A DNA stretch of 64,000 bases from Thalassotalea psychrophila. GTDB taxonomy: Bacteria; Pseudomonadota; Gammaproteobacteria; Enterobacterales; Alteromonadaceae. The stretch is taken from positions 2,976,001 through 3,040,000 of the forward strand of contig NZ_CP134145.1 of assembly GCF_031583595.1 (NCBI RefSeq), read 5' to 3'. The notes beneath the pieces were generated by a model that did no database searches, had not been told where the DNA came from, and saw only the letters and a program-made list of their open reading frames with translations. The position numbers and the translations under genes were made by a program. Position 1 is the first letter of the stretch; each line of letters begins with the position of its first letter. Shown here in pieces: positions 19,118-28,598 of the stretch.

Positions 19118-20611
19118 TTATTCTTCGTTAAACCAGCATATGTTACGTGCAGCCATAATTAATTCGCCAGCTTTAGCTTCATCAAGCTCTTCAATGTCGG
19201 CAATCTCGTCAACGCCTTGTTCGGCTAAGTCTTCAAGGGTAATAACACCACGACTTGCTAAAACAAATGCTAAGTGTTTTTCCATACCTTCAAGAGCTAA
19301 TAGATCAGCAGCAGGTTCTGCGTCTTCTAGTGATTCTTCTGAAGCTAAGGCAGCTGTCGTAATCGCTGCTTTAGCGCGCTCACGTAACTCTTCAACTGTA
19401 TCTTCGTCAAGACCATCAATTTCTAATAATTCACCTACTGGAACGTAAGCAATTTCTTCTAATGAAGTGAAACCTTCGTCAACTAACATAGTGGCAAAGT
19501 CTTCATCCAAGTCTAACTTTTCAGTAAATAAGTTAAGTACTTTGTCATTTTCAGCTTCATGCTTGGCTTTCATGTCTTCAACAGTCATTACGTTTAATTC
19601 CCAACCAGTTAACTGGCTAGCTAAACGAATGTTTTGACCACTTTTACCAATTGCCATAGCAAGGTTGCCCTCTTCTACAGCGATATCCATTGTGTTGTTA
19701 TCTTCATCAACAATAATTGATGCAACTTCAGCCGGAGCCATAGCATTGATAACATATTGAGCTGAGTTGTCGTCATATAATACGATATCAACACGCTCAC
19801 CACCTAACTCACCAGATACGGCTTGCACACGTGAACCACGCATACCAACACAAGCACCAACTGGGTCTATACGACGGTCGTTAGATTTAACAGAAATTTT
19901 CGCGCGTGAACCAGGATCACGAGCTGCGCCTTTTATTTCCAACATTTCTTCACCAATTTCTGGTACTTCAACGCGGAATAACTCAATTAACATTTCAGGG
20001 TTAGCGCGACTAACAAATAATTGTGCGCCACGTGCTTCAGGTTTAATTTCGAATAATAAACCACGAACACGATCACCTGGACGGAACACTTCACGAGGAA
20101 GCATTTCATCACGGAAGATTACCGCTTCAGCATTATTACCTAAATCTAGAATTACACTTTCACGACTTGCTTTTTTAACTACACCAGTGATGATTTCACC
20201 AACTTGGTCTTCGTATTCAGCAATTACTTTAGCGCGTTCTGCTTCTCTAATTTTTTGAACAATTACTTGTTTAGCCGTTTGCGTAGTTATACGGTCAAAT
20301 TTAACTGACTCAATTTGATCTTCAACAAAACCACCAAGGTCTAGAGTCTCATCATCATATTGTGCAGCAGCTAAACCCATTTGTGCGTAAGGGTTTTCCA
20401 TTTCTACATCATCAGCAATTACTTCCCAACGACGGAAAGTATCAAACTCACCTGTTTCACGGTCAATTTCAACGCGAACTAAAATTTCGCCTTCGTATTT
20501 TTTCTTGGTTGCTGTTTCTAAGGCTGTTTCCATCGCCTCAAAAATGCTTTCACGGGATAATGCTTTTTCATTTGAAACAGCATCTACAACCAGTAATATT
20601 TCCTTACTCAT
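19118..20611 (-). CDS. nusA: transcription termination/antitermination factor NusA
   Basis: 497 residues, the E. coli size. N-terminal RNA-polymerase-binding domain ([19 protein letters not shown]), an S1 domain ([27 protein letters not shown], in parts), two KH domains ([25 protein letters not shown]) and two C-terminal acidic repeats. It modulates pausing, termination and rRNA antitermination. Lies between rimP and infB in the conserved operon order. Confidence 0.98.
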   Translation of the reverse strand: MSKEILLVVDAVSNEKALSRESIFEAMETALETATKKKYEGEILVRVEIDRETGEFDTFRRWEVIADDVEMENPYAQMGLAAAQYDDETLDLGGFVEDQIESVKFDRITTQTAKQVIVQKIREAERAKVIAEYEDQVGEIITGVVKKASRESVILDLGNNAEAVIFRDEMLPREVFRPGDRVRGLLFEIKPEARGAQLFVSRANPEMLIELFRVEVPEIGEEMLEIKGAARDPGSRAKISVKSNDRRIDPVGACVGMRGSRVQAVSGELGGERVDIVLYDDNSAQYVINAMAPAEVASIIVDEDNNTMDIAVEEGNLAMAIGKSGQNIRLASQLTGWELNVMTVEDMKAKHEAENDKVLNLFTEKLDLDEDFATMLVDEGFTSLEEIAYVPVGELLEIDGLDEDTVEELRERAKAAITTAALASEESLEDAEPAADLLALEGMEKHLAFVLASRGVITLEDLAEQGVDEIADIEELDEAKAGELIMAARNICWFNEE

Positions 20612-20660
20612 TCTACTTAGCCTCTCTTAATATTCTTTATTACTACTAATTCTTAATATT

Positions 20661-21116
20661 TTAAAACTTTGCGATTAAGTTGCCTTTGTCAATATTTGAC
20701 ACAGGTAATTCATAATCTTGGCCATCAACAACAACAATTAAATTGTCGCCTTCAATGGCTTCTAATATTCCTTTAAACTTGCGACGGCCATTTAGAGGCA
20801 TGCCAAGTTTAACTTCTACCGTTTCTCCAATTACTTGCTCGTAATGAGCTGTAGTAAATAATGGACGGTCAACACCTGGAGATGAAACTTCCAAGTTATA
20901 TTCGCTACTTATTGGGTCTTCAACATCTAAAATGGCGCTCACTTGGCGTGAAGCTTCGGCGCAATTGTCAACATCAATACCGTTTTCATGATCGATATAC
21001 AAACGTAAAACTGAATTATTACCAGCACTAATAAATTCTAAGCCTAATAATTCCAAGCCTGCTATTTCAACAGCCGGACGTAACATCTCAGTTAATTTTT
21101 GTTCAAAATTACTCAA
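20661..21116 (-). CDS. rimP: ribosome maturation factor RimP
   Basis: 151 residues with the RimP signature SSPGVDRPLFTTAHYE and an N-terminal LEFISAGNNSVLRLYIDHENGID domain. It assists 30S assembly. It is the first gene of the operon, 49 bp before nusA. The 5' leader carries hairpins and a terminator-like stem (see the leader entry). No tRNA-fMet (metY) is seen just upstream, unlike E. coli. Confidence 0.96.
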   Translation of the reverse strand: MSNFEQKLTEMLRPAVEIAGLELLGLEFISAGNNSVLRLYIDHENGIDVDNCAEASRQVSAILDVEDPISSEYNLEVSSPGVDRPLFTTAHYEQVIGETVEVKLGMPLNGRRKFKGILEAIEGDNLIVVVDGQDYELPVSNIDKGNLIAKF

Positions 21117-21128
21117 TCATTTTCTCCA

Positions 21129-21184
21129 AAAACAAAAAATGGGCATATAGCCCAGTATCAGTACCAACCTTGTTGATACTACAT
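21129..21184 (-). other. hairpins in the rimP 5' leader
   Basis: Just upstream of the rimP ATG the minus strand can fold AGTATCA/TGATACT (7 bp) and then GGGC/GCCC around TATAT. These would lie in the untranslated leader close to the ribosome site. Confidence 0.5.
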
Positions 21185-21250
21185 TTTAAAAGCGAATTTG
21201 TAATTGCAGCTTATAATCGACTTCTTAAACGAAAGACTAAACGGCAGATA

Positions 21251-21417
21251 CAAAAAAGCCCCTATTCACGCGGGGCTTAAAATTACAACCCTTTGTGTAC
21301 AAGTAATAGAAATGGGTAGGTATCTACCGTGATTTATCTAATACAGGCACGTGAAACTTAGGGAATTTAACCTTAGAGTTGTAGGGGAAAAAACCATTCC
21401 ACGTCAAAGCTGTGCAA
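21251..21417 (-). ncRNA. attenuator-type leader upstream of rimP (rimP-leader-like)
   Basis: A transcript starting near 21411 would run about 160 nt into a terminator, AAGCCCC/GGGGCTT (21256-21262 with 21272-21278) plus a T run, and only then reach rimP. Inside it, TACAACTCT can pair with AGGGTTGTA over 9 bp, and GGTAG/CTACC forms a small hairpin. The layout matches a premature-termination leader; a rimP-leader attenuator family is known in gammaproteobacteria. A free-standing small RNA with the same ends is the alternative. Confidence 0.55.
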
Positions 21418-21446
21418 AGTATATAACCGATAAAGGGAATTGGCAA
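21418..21446 (-). promoter_or_regulatory. sigma70 promoter of the rimP-nusA-infB operon leader
   Basis: TTGCCA (21446-21441), exactly 17 bp spacer, TATACT (21423-21418) on the minus strand. It is one of the best promoter matches in the window and points straight at the leader and rimP. Confidence 0.75.
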
Positions 21447-21490
21447 TATAAAGCTGCGACAAAACGAAGTTAAGTACTGAAAAGTTCAAT

Positions 21491-22378
21491 TTAATTGCTA
21501 GAAATATTTATTTTTTTATAGCGCTGCATGAAATCAACAAGCAGTTGTTGATTACCAACATCGTTAAATGTAGCAATATGACCACCATTATAACTTAATA
21601 ACGCTTTTGGTTGTTTTGCCTTGGCTAACAATACTTGCGAATGCTGATATGAAATAATGTTATCTTGTTTACCATGGATAATTAATAACGGGGTCGGTGA
21701 TATTTTATCAACTACATCAATTAAATCGTAATTATCTGGCATAGACCAAGCAACAGGATATTGAAACAACCAAGTGATCCAACTTTGACTGGCAACATGT
21801 TGGCTAGCATCGGCGTAAGAACTAAAAGCTGCATCTAATATAACAGCACTTAATTTGTCACGCATTTGTGGTTGACTGCCAACTAAATACCCTGACATAG
21901 ATGCCCCTAGGCTTTGCCCTAATAAGTATAACGGTTTATTCTGTGTTTTCGGGTGGTTAGAAATATATTCAAAGCCGGAATTTATATCGGTTAACACGTC
22001 GCTAAGTAATGGCGTGCCTGCAGAATTACCGTAACCTCTATAATCAAGCAAAAATACTTGATAGCCCTGTTCAGGCAGCCAATAAACGGATGCTAAATGA
22101 TGCGAAATATTTTGCGCATTGCCATGAAGGAAATAAACAGTACCTTTTATTTCTACATCTTTTTCTACCATTAAAAACCAACCGTTGAGCTTTGTGCCAT
22201 CAAGCGACTCTAAATAAATATCGTCATAAGTTAAGTCTACATCTGCAGGTGTTCGTACCATTTCCTTACTTGGATAAAACAATAATCCTTGGCAACCAGA
22301 TATAAAAAGGGTCGTCACTAGTAATATGTATTTTAAACTCTTAGAAGAAGCCACGCCATGAAACTCCAAATTCGTCAT
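21491..22378 (-). CDS. alpha/beta hydrolase lipoprotein
   Basis: 295 residues. A lipoprotein signal ends at FISGC (Cys29). The hydrolase fold shows HGNAQN as oxyanion loop, the nucleophile elbow GQSLGA (Ser156), HGKQDNII with an acid residue and NGGH as the catalytic histidine region. Substrate unknown; related proteins are esterase-like. The start overlaps the end of the DUF4105 gene by 38 bp. A GTG nine codons in (22354) would shorten the overlap and keep the signal peptide. Confidence 0.82.
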   Translation of the reverse strand: MTNLEFHGVASSKSLKYILLVTTLFISGCQGLLFYPSKEMVRTPADVDLTYDDIYLESLDGTKLNGWFLMVEKDVEIKGTVYFLHGNAQNISHHLASVYWLPEQGYQVFLLDYRGYGNSAGTPLLSDVLTDINSGFEYISNHPKTQNKPLYLLGQSLGASMSGYLVGSQPQMRDKLSAVILDAAFSSYADASQHVASQSWITWLFQYPVAWSMPDNYDLIDVVDKISPTPLLIIHGKQDNIISYQHSQVLLAKAKQPKALLSYNGGHIATFNDVGNQQLLVDFMQRYKKINISSN

Positions 22379-24206
22379 AATCTACATCATCATTAACACT
22401 TCGCTTCGCATGCAGTCGCAACGAATGATTCTTCGATAATGACCAGTTATGCTCAAAGTTATAAACAGTTCTACTTTGATCATCAATAAACTCGTAATGA
22501 GAAACAGAAAGTATCGACTTACTGTTTTGCCAAGTTCGTAAATAACCGGTAGTAACACCTGGAGCCACAGAAAAATTATTCTCTAAGCCCTGATTATATT
22601 CCAATCGGCCAGTAAGCATAAGAAACACCCGATCAAACTTAACCGGTTCATAACTTACCCCTGCGCCACCGCTAACTCTCGCAACTAATTTATCATCACC
22701 ATGAGTCCATTGTCGCTGTGCGCCAACGTTGGCCATCCATGACATAGGAGTCATAAAATCATTTCGAACAGAAAGCGATGTAATATCAATAAATTCAGCT
22801 TTTTGCAGTTGAATTGTATCTTCACTCGCTCTTAATACAATCTCGCCCATATTCAACGACATACCGTTGCCATACCCAGGAATATTATCAATTAAATCGT
22901 GATAACTTGCCCTGTATGTAAAGTCTGCAAATGCATGTTCATTACTTTCACCCAGCTGTATCGAATACATGGTTGTATCATGGCCTAAATCAGGTCTAAG
23001 AGGCCGCTTTGGTTTTACAGATTTGATGTCTGATTCTTTACGGATCATTTTCAACAATTGAAAACTACGCGAAGCCACAGCTTTAGAGCGTTCATCTTTA
23101 TTGTGTAAAAAGCGAATTAGCCGATAAGCAGCATGTACAATCGCTTGTTTCTCTTCTCTAGCTAACTGAGTAAATTCATCTGACTCTCTAACATTAATAT
23201 CATTAGATAAATGTATTGCTAAAGCTCTATGCTCTTTAGGCAGACTATCCAGTTGATTTTCTAGATCAGTTCTAATAGATGGTCGATAATGCACCTCACT
23301 TATTAAGCTTGCATCTCTTACAGCTCTCACGGTGTCTATTGGAATGGTTACACCAGGAAATTGTTTAACGAGTTTGCTACCGGGCTTGGCAACGTCAATT
23401 AACTCTAACAAACGGAATGAACAGTTTTCATCGAAAAAATAGTAATCAAAGTTTATACCCTGCAGCTCCCATACATGGGTGAGCATTCTATCGACTTCAT
23501 CAGCCGTTAAGTTTAGTTTGTATTCCCATAAATCTCGGTTTTCAGCGCGATTGTATTCTTTAATTTTTTCAAAATATGGGTTAGTTGCGAACCTACCTGG
23601 ATAACCTCCAGCCAAGCCTCTTAATGCATAACTAAAGTTACTGGCATTTTCAGGCACACTCGCGCCAAAATTTATTGCATGTGACAAATAAGTAGAGTGC
23701 TTTTCAACATCATAAGGGTCAAAGCGAATAAACGTATGGCCATACATAGATGATGGACTATTAAGCTGACTTGCGGCATATACTAAAACAACAGATTCAG
23801 TATTAAGCTTTTCACGCCATTCATTATATTTACTACACTCAACTTGTGGAAATTGCGCAGCAATATTTGGCAAATGCTTAACTAACCACTTTGTTCTCGC
23901 TGGGAAAGTACATTGAAATTCCGGTTTTTCGATAAAGGTATCAATATTGGCCTGTAATTCGGTAACAGGATTAAATTTACCATCAGTTGCAAAGAAAAAC
24001 CTGTCATCATCAACAAAGCTTTCATATGAATCAGTGTAATCACTCTTTTGATAGTAAAGTAGGGTTAACCAGTAATCATCAAAAGCAAGTTGACGTTGCT
24101 CGTTATTTAGCTGATATTTTGATTTGGGACTTAATTGATTTATTTCAGCATGCGATTGGAAAATAGAGCACGATAAAAAAGCCAAAATAATTAATGGGTT
24201 GCGCAT
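22341..24206 (-). CDS. DUF4105 (Lnb-type N-terminal periplasmic domain) protein
   Basis: 621 residues with a signal peptide (about 1-20). The DUF4105 core holds LVYAASQLNSPSSMYGHTFIRF and the NCSFRLLELID segment with conserved His and Cys in a papain-like arrangement. The last 200 residues are alternating beta strands ending in an aromatic residue (WRGFF), suggesting an outer-membrane barrel-like part. Function is not established. It forms a group with the DUF3015 gene upstream and the hydrolase downstream. Confidence 0.82.
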   Translation of the reverse strand: MRNPLIILAFLSCSIFQSHAEINQLSPKSKYQLNNEQRQLAFDDYWLTLLYYQKSDYTDSYESFVDDDRFFFATDGKFNPVTELQANIDTFIEKPEFQCTFPARTKWLVKHLPNIAAQFPQVECSKYNEWREKLNTESVVLVYAASQLNSPSSMYGHTFIRFDPYDVEKHSTYLSHAINFGASVPENASNFSYALRGLAGGYPGRFATNPYFEKIKEYNRAENRDLWEYKLNLTADEVDRMLTHVWELQGINFDYYFFDENCSFRLLELIDVAKPGSKLVKQFPGVTIPIDTVRAVRDASLISEVHYRPSIRTDLENQLDSLPKEHRALAIHLSNDINVRESDEFTQLAREEKQAIVHAAYRLIRFLHNKDERSKAVASRSFQLLKMIRKESDIKSVKPKRPLRPDLGHDTTMYSIQLGESNEHAFADFTYRASYHDLIDNIPGYGNGMSLNMGEIVLRASEDTIQLQKAEFIDITSLSVRNDFMTPMSWMANVGAQRQWTHGDDKLVARVSGGAGVSYEPVKFDRVFLMLTGRLEYNQGLENNFSVAPGVTTGYLRTWQNSKSILSVSHYEFIDDQSRTVYNFEHNWSLSKNHSLRLHAKRSVNDDVDYDEFGVSWRGFF

Positions 24207-24280
24207 ATAACTAATTACTACTTTTATTATTTTTGTTAAAAAACCTGTATCAGTTATTTATACATTTTTTGTGGAAAAAT

Positions 24281-24312
24281 AAAAGGGACTAATTTTGCAA
24301 TCAGCCCCTTTC
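24281..24312 (-). terminator. terminator after the DUF3015 gene
   Basis: A 12-bp stem with two G-T pairs (GGGGCTGATT against AATTAGTCCC) and a T-rich tail on the minus strand, 16 bp after the stop at 24328. Confidence 0.7.
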
Positions 24313-24327
24313 AATGTTTATAAATAA

Positions 24328-24816
24328 TTATTCTGCAACAGTATACTTGGCAAGTTGCTCATCACTTTCCATAACTTCGAACATTGTTTGTACAACATGC
24401 TCTGTAGTTACGTCTTCAGACGGAAACATTTTATCGAAGTTATCATGCATTGAACGTTTAAAGTTTGCACGGTCTTGCTCTTCAACACCTATTGATACAG
24501 CAACAGCGGTAATTGCTTCACCATCACCACGAGCAACATCTTCGGTAAACTCATCCATGATCAAACTAACGTCGATCATCTCTTTACCACCGTACGTTAA
24601 TGTACCTTGAGTAGAACAACCGTTAGTACCAAAAGTCATACCAAATGTATTGTTAAACGTTGAACCGTTTGTAAATGAAGCGACAATATGTGGTGCAGTA
24701 CCTGATTGACCTTCAAATAACATATTACCCCAACCACAATTCGCACCACCAGGAGCGACGGCCATTGCTGAAGAAGAGGCGGTTAAAAGTACTGCTGAAA
24801 TTAAAATCTTTTTCAT
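24328..24816 (-). CDS. DUF3015 family exported protein
   Basis: 162 residues. A clear signal peptide (MKKILISAVLLTASSSAMA) is followed by the DUF3015 opening GGANCGWGNMLFEGQSG and the GTNGCSTQGTLTYG cysteine motif. The family is common in marine gammaproteobacteria and of unknown role. Own promoter region upstream and terminator downstream, so it can be expressed alone; the DUF4105 gene follows on the same strand. Confidence 0.85.
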   Translation of the reverse strand: MKKILISAVLLTASSSAMAVAPGGANCGWGNMLFEGQSGTAPHIVASFTNGSTFNNTFGMTFGTNGCSTQGTLTYGGKEMIDVSLIMDEFTEDVARGDGEAITAVAVSIGVEEQDRANFKRSMHDNFDKMFPSEDVTTEHVVQTMFEVMESDEQLAKYTVAE

Positions 24817-25061
24817 AATTATTCCCTGTTAACTTTGGGTTGTCGTTAAGTTTTTACTTTACAAGCATATGATTCTCATCATAAAAACTACTTTCCGGTA
24901 AGCAGTTAAATTAACTGTAGTACAAATTTTCAATTTGTGTAAAAAATAACTTAAAATCAATAACATTTATTGATTATCAAACTCATTAAATTTGATGCAT
25001 TTACACAGAATAAAATTGGGACACTATACTTAAAGAATTAACATATATTTAAGGAGATTTT

Positions 25062-25286
25062 ATGGACGTTCAACTTTTAGTTACCCAAACTGATTTTTGT
25101 ATTCCCAACCTCGAATGCGAGTTACAAAATGTTGGAGTCGATTATCATATTGATTATGTTGAGTCTCACCCCGAACTCGTTAATGAATACAACATCAAAC
25201 ATTCCCCAAATATATTTGTAGACGGCAAACTTGTATTTCGACATCAACCAACCATAAATGAATTACAAGATTATTTTGGTAATTAA
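25062..25286 (+). CDS. small thioredoxin/glutaredoxin-fold protein
   Basis: 74 residues with an ideal ribosome site (AAGGAGATTTT-ATG). The order is beta (VQLLVTQTDFC), helix (IPNLECELQNVGV), beta, then a cis-proline strand HSPNIFVDGKLVF and a last helix, i.e. a minimal thioredoxin fold. The active site reads CIPN, so the second cysteine of CxxC is missing; a further Cys lies three residues later (LEC). It may be a monothiol redox protein or a non-redox relative. Confidence 0.65.
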   Translation: MDVQLLVTQTDFCIPNLECELQNVGVDYHIDYVESHPELVNEYNIKHSPNIFVDGKLVFRHQPTINELQDYFGN

Positions 25287-25439
25287 TGTATTAAAACAGT
25301 TTCAAAGGTATTTTATAGACTGTAAAAGCGAGTCATCTAGATGAGTCACACTAACAAGTTTTAATATTATATTGGTAGCTTAGCTAGCTGAATTTTGAGA
25401 AATCATCAGATGACGCAGAAATGACGCCGCTCGCCGTGC

Positions 25440-25472
25440 AAATAATTAACTTAAGTAATAAGTTAATTATTT
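25440..25472. repeat. long AT-rich hairpin between the convergent genes
   Basis: AAATAATTAACTTA (25440-25453) and its perfect complement (25459-25472) form a 14-bp stem with a 5-nt loop. It lies between the rightward thioredoxin-fold gene and the leftward RCC1 lipoprotein gene, so a bidirectional terminator is the simplest reading. There is no G/C core, hence moderate confidence. Confidence 0.5.
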
Positions 25473-25576
25473 TCTGTCTATTGCTAAACATTTCTGCTTT
25501 GCTTTGTGAATCACTTACTGTTTCCTGACATTCTCAAGTACTAGCTGACATATATTAATGCTATAAATTGTTGTCT

Positions 25577-28288
25577 TTATCGTAAATCTACATAAGGCAA
25601 GTTAACGCCCATTTCTGGGTTAGGTAAACCATCACCTAAATAATCACTTTCAAATGCAGGCTGACCCATTTCACCATATTCGTTGTATCCCCAACATTTA
25701 ACGCCACCGCTTTCAAAGATGACACAACTTTGATAACCGCCCATAGTAATATCGACCACTTTATCTATGGTTCCAAAATCAATGTAATCTGCTAGGGCAA
25801 CAGATCGTTCTGGCGCATCACCGATATTAAAAGCACTGTCAGCTCCACCTGTTTTAGAATAACCCCAGCACTTTACTTTGCCGATATTTACTAACGCACA
25901 AGCATTATAATAATTAGCGGCTAGCTTAATAACCTCTTCATTAACGCCTAAATCAACAGTTGGTAAGCCATTGCCCATTTCGGCATAGTCATTACCGTAT
26001 AATCCGTAGGCCATTTTTATTCTACTATTGCCCTCGTAACTTAAGTCTTGTTCCACATAGGCGATAAGTTCATCGGTATCACAGACGAGCTCAGTTGTGA
26101 TTATTTCGCCATCTTCTAGGATGCCATTATCGGCAATACCTGAGGGAGCACCATCATCTTGGCCATATGCTAACTGAAAGCCTTTATTAGCCAGTGATGT
26201 TGGACAAAGGGTTAAGCCATCGTTACCAGTATTTAATGATTTGATGTCATATACCGATTCATTGGCAATATACACACTACGCGCATAGGCATCTTCATGG
26301 CCATTACCTCTAGATTCAGTATCACTTATACCTAATTGACCATCAATATTTTGGCCCCAGCACTTTATCCGATTATCATTAGATAAGGCACATTGAAAAT
26401 GATAACCAGTCGCCACGGCTATCGCATGAAAATCGCCTAATAAAACAAAACCTAAGTTGTCGCCCATTTCACCGTCATCATCACCAAAAACCTGTTCAGG
26501 ATATCGCTCTCCCTCACCCAAGCCTAAACCGCCATAATTATTTGCGCCCCAACATTTCACGCCACCATTATCTAGTACCGCACAGCCATTGCGAGAATTA
26601 AATGCCATAGTCGTTGCTTTGTAAGGTTCTAACGTATCCGGATTAGTGCCTAAATCTATAGGTAATAAATTATTCCCCATACTCTCTGCTGTTAAACCAA
26701 TATCGGTGTCGGTAGCAAAACCAAGGGAGGTTGCATTATGATTTCCCCAACATTTGATGCGCCCATTATTTAATAGTGCACAGGCACTTGATGAGTCTGC
26801 TAGGTGTATCTCGGTTGCATATAGGCCATCGCCAAAGTCCACAGGTATTAAAGCGTCGCCTAATTCACCTTCAGTCAACACATCTCCAGGGGCGCCTTTA
26901 CCCAATTGGCCATTATTATTACTTCCCCAACAGCGCGTTGTCTGGTCAGCAAAGATTCCGCAGCCAAAGCTATCTGCGACATCAAATGCGAGTAATTCAC
27001 TATTGGGCAATATTGCAGGTAGTAGCGCAGCGCCCATTTCATTTGTGCTTAAGTCGCTATCATCATTGCTATCTTCGCCCCAATAAAAGGCGTAAGCACC
27101 CTCATTACAATTTTCTGACTCTTCTACTTTAGTGGTTGTTATTATTTGATCATGTTTGCTCGGGCAATATGTATCGCTACCGAGGGCTGTATCATTTCCT
27201 TGCTCAAACCATTCAACGATTTTAGGAGCATAATAGTCGCCACACGGGCTTAACGGATCATCAGAAACGACAAAAGTGATCACCTGTTCAGTACTACTTT
27301 TACAAACCTCAAAACGTTGCTTCGCTTCACCAAAGCTTTCGCCAATTTCTTCAAGTAAGCCATTACCATGAGCACCATCGTTATAGCCAAAACAACGTAG
27401 TTTTCTATCATCTCCAGTATAAGCACAGGTATCATATAAGCCTGCAGCAAGCTTAAAGATAGCAGGCGAAACACTCACTGTACGCGTGCTAGAAACAGCG
27501 ACATTGCCAGCGCTATCAGAAACCTCATAGGTCAGTAAATAATCTCCTGCCACTGTGGTATTAACATTACCAGTTACTGTCGCGGTTAAGCCAATATCAA
27601 CATTATCAAATACCCTACTACCTGGATCGACAAAGTTATCACCAAAGGGGTGAGTAATAGAATCATCGCCAATTAGCGTGATCTCAGGTGCAGTCATATC
27701 AGCGACAGTCACGGTACGTGTTAAAGTCTTTGCCGAGTTGCCTGAGGTATCAGAGACCGAATAAGTTAGAATGTAGTCGCCAACAGTCAAGGTATCTATA
27801 GTACCAGTAACGACAGCAGTTAAACCGGTATCGACATTATCTGTGACCGTCACCCCAAGGTCAGTAAAGGTTTCGCCCTGAGCCACTAATGTAGCATTAT
27901 CGCCAATAAGAGAAATAACAGGTGCTGTCATATCAACAACGGACACAGTACGTGTAATCGCTTCTGCCGCATTTCCTGCAGCATCTGTGACATTATAAGT
28001 AAGGGTGTAATCTGCAACGTCTAAAGAATCTACTGTTCCAGTAACAATAGCGCTTAAGCCCGTATCGACATTATCAGTTACCGTCGCCCCTGGATCATTG
28101 AAACTCGCTCCGTGAGCAACAATCATAGGGTTATCACCAACTAGCGTGATTAAAGGGGCTGTCGTATCCGTGGTAGTTCCACTGTTCTTGTTTTTACTAT
28201 CCTCGTTTCCACTGCTATCACCACCACAGGCAGTCAGAGACAATAGGAATAAAGATACGATGAATTTAGTTCTCAAGCCATAAGGCAT
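25577..28288 (-). CDS. lipoprotein with DUF5011-type Ig-like repeats and RCC1-like repeats
   Basis: About 903 residues from the chosen start. That start (ATG at 28288, MPYGLRTKFIV) is preferred to the upstream ATG at 28324 because it has a CTGGAG ribosome site and aligns with the start of the neighbouring lipoprotein. The lipobox is LTACGG. Three tandem Ig-like DUF5011-type repeats (each with TAPxIxLxGD and ExFTDxG cores) occupy about the first 280 residues. Then come seven RCC1-like blades, each ending in C(W/F)G, with extra cysteine-bearing loops resembling DUF7151 insertions. Probably outer-membrane surface exposed and a binding protein. It shares its operator and promoter with the next gene upstream. 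Confidence 0.8.
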   Translation of the reverse strand: MPYGLRTKFIVSLFLLSLTACGGDSSGNEDSKNKNSGTTTDTTAPLITLVGDNPMIVAHGASFNDPGATVTDNVDTGLSAIVTGTVDSLDVADYTLTYNVTDAAGNAAEAITRTVSVVDMTAPVISLIGDNATLVAQGETFTDLGVTVTDNVDTGLTAVVTGTIDTLTVGDYILTYSVSDTSGNSAKTLTRTVTVADMTAPEITLIGDDSITHPFGDNFVDPGSRVFDNVDIGLTATVTGNVNTTVAGDYLLTYEVSDSAGNVAVSSTRTVSVSPAIFKLAAGLYDTCAYTGDDRKLRCFGYNDGAHGNGLLEEIGESFGEAKQRFEVCKSSTEQVITFVVSDDPLSPCGDYYAPKIVEWFEQGNDTALGSDTYCPSKHDQIITTTKVEESENCNEGAYAFYWGEDSNDDSDLSTNEMGAALLPAILPNSELLAFDVADSFGCGIFADQTTRCWGSNNNGQLGKGAPGDVLTEGELGDALIPVDFGDGLYATEIHLADSSSACALLNNGRIKCWGNHNATSLGFATDTDIGLTAESMGNNLLPIDLGTNPDTLEPYKATTMAFNSRNGCAVLDNGGVKCWGANNYGGLGLGEGERYPEQVFGDDDGEMGDNLGFVLLGDFHAIAVATGYHFQCALSNDNRIKCWGQNIDGQLGISDTESRGNGHEDAYARSVYIANESVYDIKSLNTGNDGLTLCPTSLANKGFQLAYGQDDGAPSGIADNGILEDGEIITTELVCDTDELIAYVEQDLSYEGNSRIKMAYGLYGNDYAEMGNGLPTVDLGVNEEVIKLAANYYNACALVNIGKVKCWGYSKTGGADSAFNIGDAPERSVALADYIDFGTIDKVVDITMGGYQSCVIFESGGVKCWGYNEYGEMGQPAFESDYLGDGLPNPEMGVNLPYVDLR

Positions 28289-28315
28289 AAATAACTCCAG
28301 ATTTTGCTTATAATT

Positions 28316-28321
28316 TTTATA
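28316..28321 (-). promoter_or_regulatory. -10 box for the RCC1 lipoprotein gene
   Basis: TATAAA on the minus strand inside TTTGTATAAA. The equivalent box (TATAAG, 31252-31247) lies at the same distance from the operator of the neighbouring lipoprotein gene. The matching -35 would touch the operator, as expected for an activator-dependent promoter. Confidence 0.55.
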
Positions 28322-28342
28322 CAAACTGTATTCGAGGGATAT

Positions 28343-28379
28343 AAATATTAAAGCAAGGAAATATGCAGGAAATATGCAG
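28343..28379 (-). promoter_or_regulatory. operator copy 1: 11-bp direct repeats
   Basis: On the minus strand two perfect TGCATATTTCC units in tandem are followed by TTGCTTTAATATTT. The centre lies about 50 bp upstream of the predicted start site of the RCC1 lipoprotein gene. 11-bp tandem repeats are how OmpR/PhoB-type regulators bind. The 37 bp are identical to copy 3 at 31724-31760. Confidence 0.75.
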
Positions 28380-28454
28380 TTTCAATAAAACCTTAATTAA
28401 AACGATTAGTTAAGGCTAGTATCCAGCACCATTCCAATTCTGATTGGGCCATAA

Positions 28455-28486
28455 AATGCGGTTGATGAATCAACATCAGCCGCATT
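28455..28486 (-). terminator. possible terminator after the Ig-repeat lipoprotein gene
   Basis: Hairpin AATGCGG/CCGCATT with an inner TGATG/CATCA stem, about 110 bp after the stop at 28599. The T run is short, so this is a tentative terminator. Confidence 0.45.
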
Positions 28487-28598
28487 GTTAATACCAAGTG
28501 CATATAGGGTGTCGTGAATAGCAGACAGTTAAATGGACTGTTTTTTCTCGATGCTGTGTCCCTAACGAAAGTCTCTAATTGACTCTGATGGCTTTAAG

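Noticed and set aside
19140-20258. Long plus-strand frames opposite nusA
   Set aside because: They mirror a conserved core gene, have low-complexity Ser/Arg-rich translations and no ribosome sites.
21281-21410. Possible tRNA-fMet gene before rimP
   Set aside because: No cloverleaf, TTCGA arm or CCA end could be found in this stretch.
26754-27132. Two overlapping plus-strand frames within the RCC1 lipoprotein gene
   Set aside because: The opposite strand carries well-formed repeats; these frames have no start signals or recognisable domains.
28289-28324. Upstream ATG (28324) as the start of the RCC1 lipoprotein
   Set aside because: It lies at the predicted -10 region and would put a long polar extension before the signal peptide; the internal ATG aligns with the sister gene.
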